NCBI RefSeq assembly: GCF_021130785.1
Contig: NC_060213.1
Span: forward strand, 134,120,001-134,184,000
Length of the DNA: 64,000 bases
Direction of reading: 5' to 3'
Source: Homalodisca vitripennis
Taxonomy: Eukaryota; Arthropoda; Insecta; Hemiptera; Cicadellidae
Under the pieces are notes generated by a model that saw nothing but the letters and a program-made list of their open reading frames with translations, was not told the origin of the DNA and searched no databases. Positions 59,101-64,000 of the stretch are shown here, in pieces. Both the position numbers and the translations under genes were made by a program. Each line of letters begins with the position of its first letter. The stretch's first letter is position 1.

Positions 59101-59671
59101 CTAAAATTTTGAACATTCTTCCACATCAGGATCACACTCCATCCATCCATTTGCCAATTTTCCACCTAAAGCGCCGAGGCAATCTCCTGATTGGGTGATC
59201 TCCCAGTCAAATGTCAAAAACTCGGTAACATAAAATGCTTGTGACGCTAAAAAGCGTTTCAAACGAGTTTTTAGCACATTGGGTGTCTCGGAATTCTTTA
59301 AAATTGGGCAGCTTATTGACGAAATGAACACCTGTCTGTAAGGCCAGACGTTCATAAACCACCGTTATTTGTTTACTAGTCCGGTAGTTTCCTCTGCCTC
59401 TGGTCTCAGAGGTATGAATGTCTTGGCCATTTGTCACGGCCCATTTAGACGTACATAACAGAGTTGTTTCGAAAATGTTGAGACTTTTTTGAAGGTTTCT
59501 GTACACGACTCTCTGAAATCCAAATGATCTATTATTCGAATCGCTTGCTTCTGCAATTTGAACACTCACGCCAACTGGTTGTTTGCACAGGCACCCCACA
59601 ATACCACTCCGTAGGTAAAGTGGGGGTAAATCAATCCATACTACGCCGTCATCAGAACCTGACTTGGGCAA
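59101..59671 (-). pseudogene. 3' end of a CR1/jockey-like non-LTR element
   Basis: Minus-strand frames with IFETTLLCTSKWAVTNGQDI, RGRGNYRTSKQITVVYERLA, LQTGVHFVNKLPNF, and in another frame LKTRLKRFLASQAFYVTEFL and TFDWE. The R-G-R-x-N-x-R ... GV..NKLP ... K.RLK..L pattern is the C-terminal end of such RT polyproteins. Broken by at least one frameshift; the catalytic part is absent. Confidence 0.8.
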
Positions 59672-60671
59672 TACTTACCTAAAGACCTCAAGACATATAT
59701 GTCATGTTCACTGAAGCATGCAAAAATGCTCGGTAAGTGCTATCATGAGAAAAATTGCAACAGGCTGAACTAGTATACAAAATCCACAACACGTTGGTCG
59801 AAGAGATGATGAACCCGGACCCCAGCTCAGTAAAACTATTTGATCTCTACTTGACAACACTTTTCAGAGCACTGTCCTAGGTTGGGTGGACTGCGATAGA
59901 GAAACGGGTGCAGCACAATTGCAACACTCGTAAACACTACTAGTATGTAAACAGGAGTAAAAGTTCCACGTCGTAACCACCCGACCTATTCTCAACCTCT
60001 GTGGAACTGCCTCTAGTTCTGTCAAAAGCCGGCACTTCCTGCCCGTTTTATTAGCATAACCTATAACCCCGGACACGGCGAGACTTGTGAACGACTGCAA
60101 GGTGTCGCGCAGAAAGCTGTATCCGCAGAGTTGCGATGGTTATAGCTACAGTTTATGTCACACGTGATATACACGACAGTGTTGTCACGGTGTTGCGGCT
60201 TTTACTATTACATCTCAATTGGACTGCAGGGAACTGGATAGGATTATTCCGTACATCCAATGCACTTTGTAAACACGCGTAGTTCCTTAACACCTGCACT
60301 TAACGTGGGAAGTACATTTCAACAAATATCTAATAGCAGAAGCTAATGTATTAGTGAAATATATGTTAAATAACTGCTATAAATGTGACATGTGTTATAA
60401 TCGATGAAATAAGCGATTTTAGATTTGATTTGACTTTAAATTGGAAATTAAGCCTGAGTACTGAGTTGTATTGTATATGGAGGAAATTAAGTAACCTGCT
60501 CCCTCTTAGCCAAGTTGTCTAAAACAAACAATTAGAGTGTTAATTTGACAATAAGAAGTTGGTTGAAGTGTTATTTCTATTTTTTTTAACATCTTCTGTA
60601 ATGCCATATATTGCATTATCTGCACAATCTTGCCATAAAAGTAAACAGTACAGAAATGAAAAACAACTCCA

Positions 60672-60833
60672 ACTAAAAAACAAGCTTGTATCCAGTTCGT
60701 GTAGGATTTCGTTTGGGAATTTTATATTTCGATAACTCTTTAGATCAATAACAAAATGTTCACCAAATCCCATCAAAATATACAATTCCCAAACGAAAAT
60801 CCTACACGAACTGGATACAAGCTTGTTTTTTAG
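60672..60833. repeat. Foldback hairpin with 50-bp arms
   Basis: Left arm 60672-60721 (contains caagcttgtatccagttcgt) and right arm 60784-60833 (contains acgaactggatacaagcttg) are inverted copies differing by a single base insertion. The loop is 62 nt. Confidence 0.9.
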
Positions 60834-61009
60834 TTATATATAGATCAATTAATTTCCAAGATACTGTATGGACAGACATACAGAAGGAAAGTTTCCAGGC
60901 CCTCAAGTGATAAGTTTCGCTAACGCTCAACCAAATAATGAAATAAAACTTTGATCCTAATGATCATTCCCTGAACCGGGTTTTAAAACTAAAATGTTAG
61001 ATACCTCTT

Positions 61010-61261
61010 TTGCCTTCTGCATTTGCTCGAGGTTGCTGGAAAAAATTCATTTCTGTCAGTTTGCCAATCAATCCGCACGATATCTCGAAAACGAACAAAC
61101 CCATAGATTACAAAATGTGCATGAACCTTCATTTATCATATGAGGAAGTCCAAGTACATGATGCTGCATGTCACTCCATGGGGTTTGGCAGAGAGTTAGC
61201 GAATATCTTTAAAATGGTTTTAGGAGTACCCATGATGACAACGAGAAAATACCAGAAATAA
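61010..61261 (+). pseudogene. Possible transposon-encoded fragment (AACHSMGFGRELANIF)
   Basis: 83-codon plus-strand frame with SYEEVQVHDAACHSMGFGRE and LANIFKMVLGVPMMTTRKYQ. It has the feel of the N-terminal part of Mutator-like transposases found in many insects, but I cannot place it securely. It ends abruptly and has no neighbouring domain. Confidence 0.25.
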
Positions 61262-61975
61262 TATGTGTATTTGTGTTTTTTGTTGTATATGTTTTTGTTA
61301 ACAAACACTGTATACTCATAAGAGATTTTAACATGTAGCAAATTAACGCAGGGACCAACACATTAAATTTAATTTTGTGGTAATCAGTTGTGTGGACTTT
61401 TATTATTTAAACACAGATATAAAAACCCACAGTGACGTACAAAAATCTGGATGTATCATATGACACGATATCTCGATGTTATATAACACTTATATATAAC
61501 ACTTCATCTGTAGAGTTAAATTGTTTTGTGAAACTTTACTTCTACATAGACATGAATGGGTTCTATGATGGTGCAAGTCCAACCACACTGTTGGCTACAT
61601 GTTGAAGCCTATCACTGAGCTAGCTCACACAATCGGGGAGGGGGGGTAAACATTGCATTTTGTAAGATTGTCTGATTGTCTATCTGTCCGTAGGACATCT
61701 CGGGAATGAAATTAGCTATGATTTTGAAAATTTACAATCAACTCAGCGAAGCCTGTTACGCGGCTTTACTCTTACTCCTACTTTGTGCATGGTTCTCTTT
61801 TCTCTTCCCGAAAAATTTGAATCCGTTTACTCGTACTATGAATTGAATTCTTATTAAGACAGGAACTATCAGATGACAGGGTCTATGGGGAGTCTAACTC
61901 TAAATCATTAATAATAAACATGGCAGTGCTAGAATGTATAAATCATAAAAAGTAAAACAAGTAAAGAATGTCTTA

Positions 61976-62195
61976 TTTTACCAGGCAAAGTTAGGGCTAA
62001 GAAGCCCTCTCTAACACTTAACCTGGGGACCAACGGCTTAAAGGTGACTTCCGAACCACCACCAATGGCCGGGCAGGCGGGCTGCTTGCAAGGACAGGAT
62101 CGCTCAGCGGTCACCCATCCAAGCAGCAGCCACGCTCGACGTTGCTTGATCTGGTTATCTTGCGATAACCGCCGTACCCACTCACTGCGCCATTG
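61976..62195 (+). repeat. Dispersed repeat family R2, second plus-strand copy
   Basis: ttaccaggcaaagttagggc to actgcgccattgg, matching 43395-43615 at high identity. No minisatellite has formed here, and the flank after gcgccattgg differs, which locates the element boundary. Confidence 0.85.
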
Positions 62196-62199
62196 GCGA

Positions 62200-64000
62200 T
62201 TTGGATCATATTAAATCCTCAGAGAATTGAACTATTTGTTAGGTAATATAATAGTGAGTATGTCACTCCAATGTATTAGACATAGAAAGATTGATGCATC
62301 TAAATTGTGTAAATGGTTAAAAAAGCCTGTTCACATATAGTGGATCACTAGGCTCCAGCAAAAAGATGTTTGAACAAAAGAAACATCGATAATTGAAGTT
62401 CAAAACCGCCTTGAAGAATGCGATGTCGAAGAGAGGCATTGGAAGAAGAGATAAACAGTGCATTACAAGGACCGAGATAACGACAATGGAACTGGCCTAA
62501 GTGGATGTGAGTATGGGAACCAACGTCTACCAGACCTACTCCACAGCCGAGAGTTGAGGACATTGACGACTCTAGGAGAGATAAATGTTATAGCTGCTCC
62601 TTGGCGCCACGCTTCCCTTGTAGCTCATTCTGTTATCTCCATGTGTTGTGCTCTTGGTTCTACTCACTTCATTTGTGACTATGAAAATTCAAAATTCTGG
62701 CTGTTGAGAAAAAATGGCATGGCTATCCATGTGCATGCCTTCTGTTCACTTATACTCTTTCTTGTATTTGACCACAGTTCTTTCCAGGCACACTTAAAGT
62801 ACCTTTCAATGATCCCTATTCACTTTTTCAAAACTCCAAAGATTCTCGCATTTGAAGCACAAAATAAATGTGTTTTTAAACAAATTTAGCTAAAGAAGTC
62901 CCGTCGAAATTATTTAAAATAATTTTACTAATAAATACCACGGCAAGGATTCCTTTTGAACATTTTTAGTTGAGGGTTGAAACTCCTATTTTAGGGATTG
63001 TTCTTTCATTAGAAGAAAGCACCGTACAATCTCTAACTCAGGCTTTTACGTTTTGAAAACTTGGTAGTAAGTTGTCAGTTCACGATATAAATACTTAGGC
63101 TAAATTATATTAAACATCTCCAAGTTTTAGCTTAAGGTTTTTGTTCTTCTATTTTCGGTAGAAGAATTTTGAGGCAATATTTGTTTAAGGGATTTTGGAT
63201 TATATAGGGTCATCCAAAAGTCAGTTCTGTCCAATAAAATTGGTCTTGGGGGAGGAAGATGCAGCAAGATTTTTTGATATGCCAAAAAGTAGGTCTCATT
63301 AACCTAAAAATATCCAGAAATTTTTATTTCAATTAGTCAAACCGCCAAGATATGACAGGGGCAATTTTGGAGAAGAGGTATTTAGATCCCATGTTGGACA
63401 AGAGGTATCTAGATACGTCCTGAGATGTACAAAAATCTATCTAATATATTTATTATTCATGACATCCGAGCTGTATTATCCCCAGCAGGAATTCAAATTC
63501 AGGAATCACAGTAAAAAAACCTGCAAATTTCCCTACATATAATTATCTGTATTCCACCAGAAACAGAGATACACTCATCAATCCGCACCACCACAGCAAC
63601 ATCTTCAATAGTTCTATAGACTGAAAACTTCTTCAACTGGTCATCCTTTTAAAAATAATTTAAAGCAGTATTTGTTAAAACACGCGTTTACTCTGTGGAC
63701 GAGCTGTTGGACGGAACTCCTTAGTCCTTAGTCTGGGCCATTAACAGATGCGTGATTGTCTATCAATTAGTTTTAATGACAATGTTTGTATAATAGCAAT
63801 TAATATTTTAGGTTATGGTATTTATATGGTATCTACTACTATATAATACATAGTTCTGATATTATATAGTAAAAAACTATTTAATGACTATGTTCTATGC
63901 ATGCATATGTCTTTGAACAATAAATATTTTGATTGCCAACTACCTTTAAAGGCCAAAGTCAAAAACATCACGGACGCTCATTGAAGGTAAACACAAATTT
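62200..64000. other. No recognised gene
   Basis: A 143-codon plus-strand frame at 62458-62889 has no recognisable motif. The rest is AT-rich. Upstream integrin exons may lie here or beyond the window; none could be identified. Confidence 0.5.

Noticed and set aside
62458..62889. 143-codon plus-strand frame
   Set aside because: No recognisable motif, mixed composition and no splice or promoter context.
63545..63615. Signal-peptide-like MLLWWCGLMSVSLFLVEY on the minus strand
   Set aside because: Ends at a stop after 19 codons; no good donor in frame and no link to the integrin.

Overview
The window is animal nuclear DNA, almost certainly from an insect: it is AT-rich, the coding sequence is split into small exons by long introns, and the intergenic and intronic DNA is crowded with hAT, non-LTR and foldback elements. 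The one cellular gene I can recognise is an orthologue of the insect integrin alpha-PS2 subunit (inflated). The host order is not decided by the sequence; a hemipteran-like genome is only a guess.

The integrin gene is on the minus strand. I traced 17 exons from 56130 down to the stop codon at 14083. Every junction has a GT donor and an AG acceptor, the reading phases agree throughout, and together they give 4563 nt (1521 codons including the stop). In order they encode the third beta-propeller blade (WYWQGQ motif), blades 4-7 with three intact DxDxDG-type calcium loops, the thigh, calf-1 and calf-2 domains, a 654-codon Ser/Gly/Tyr/Arg-rich exon, the light chain beginning near a furin-type RYRR site, the transmembrane helix, and a CGFFKR cytoplasmic tail. 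The signal peptide and the first two blades were not found; they are either beyond 64000 or in short exons I could not recognise between 56130 and 64000. The 78-nt exon at 51320-51397 is phase-symmetric and looks like a cassette exon at the ligand-binding face.

The most unusual parts are: (1) the giant low-complexity exon placed exactly in the heavy/light-chain cleavage loop; (2) the cassette exon and a possible second alternative exon near 55.4 kb; (3) two unrelated minisatellites (82-bp x14 and 51-bp x3.6) that each begin within about 26 nt downstream of a 5' splice site of this gene.

Layout: 1-12000 has no recognised gene and holds foldbacks, tRNA-like sequence, a retroelement end motif, dispersed repeats and a hAT-type MITE. 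12000-14082 is AT-rich presumed 3' UTR. 14083-56130 is the integrin gene; its introns hold a hAT element with 8-bp target duplication (21567-25371), a non-LTR 3' fragment (27424-27956), a TA-flanked MITE (28662-28907), a decayed hAT end on the plus strand, a 5'-truncated non-LTR element with an open RT-RNase H frame and 12-bp target duplication (30923-33561), an RT fragment (46035-46450) and the two minisatellites. 56131-64000 holds nested dispersed repeats, a ~700-bp tandem duplication, another non-LTR 3' end, a hairpin repeat and a possible transposon fragment.
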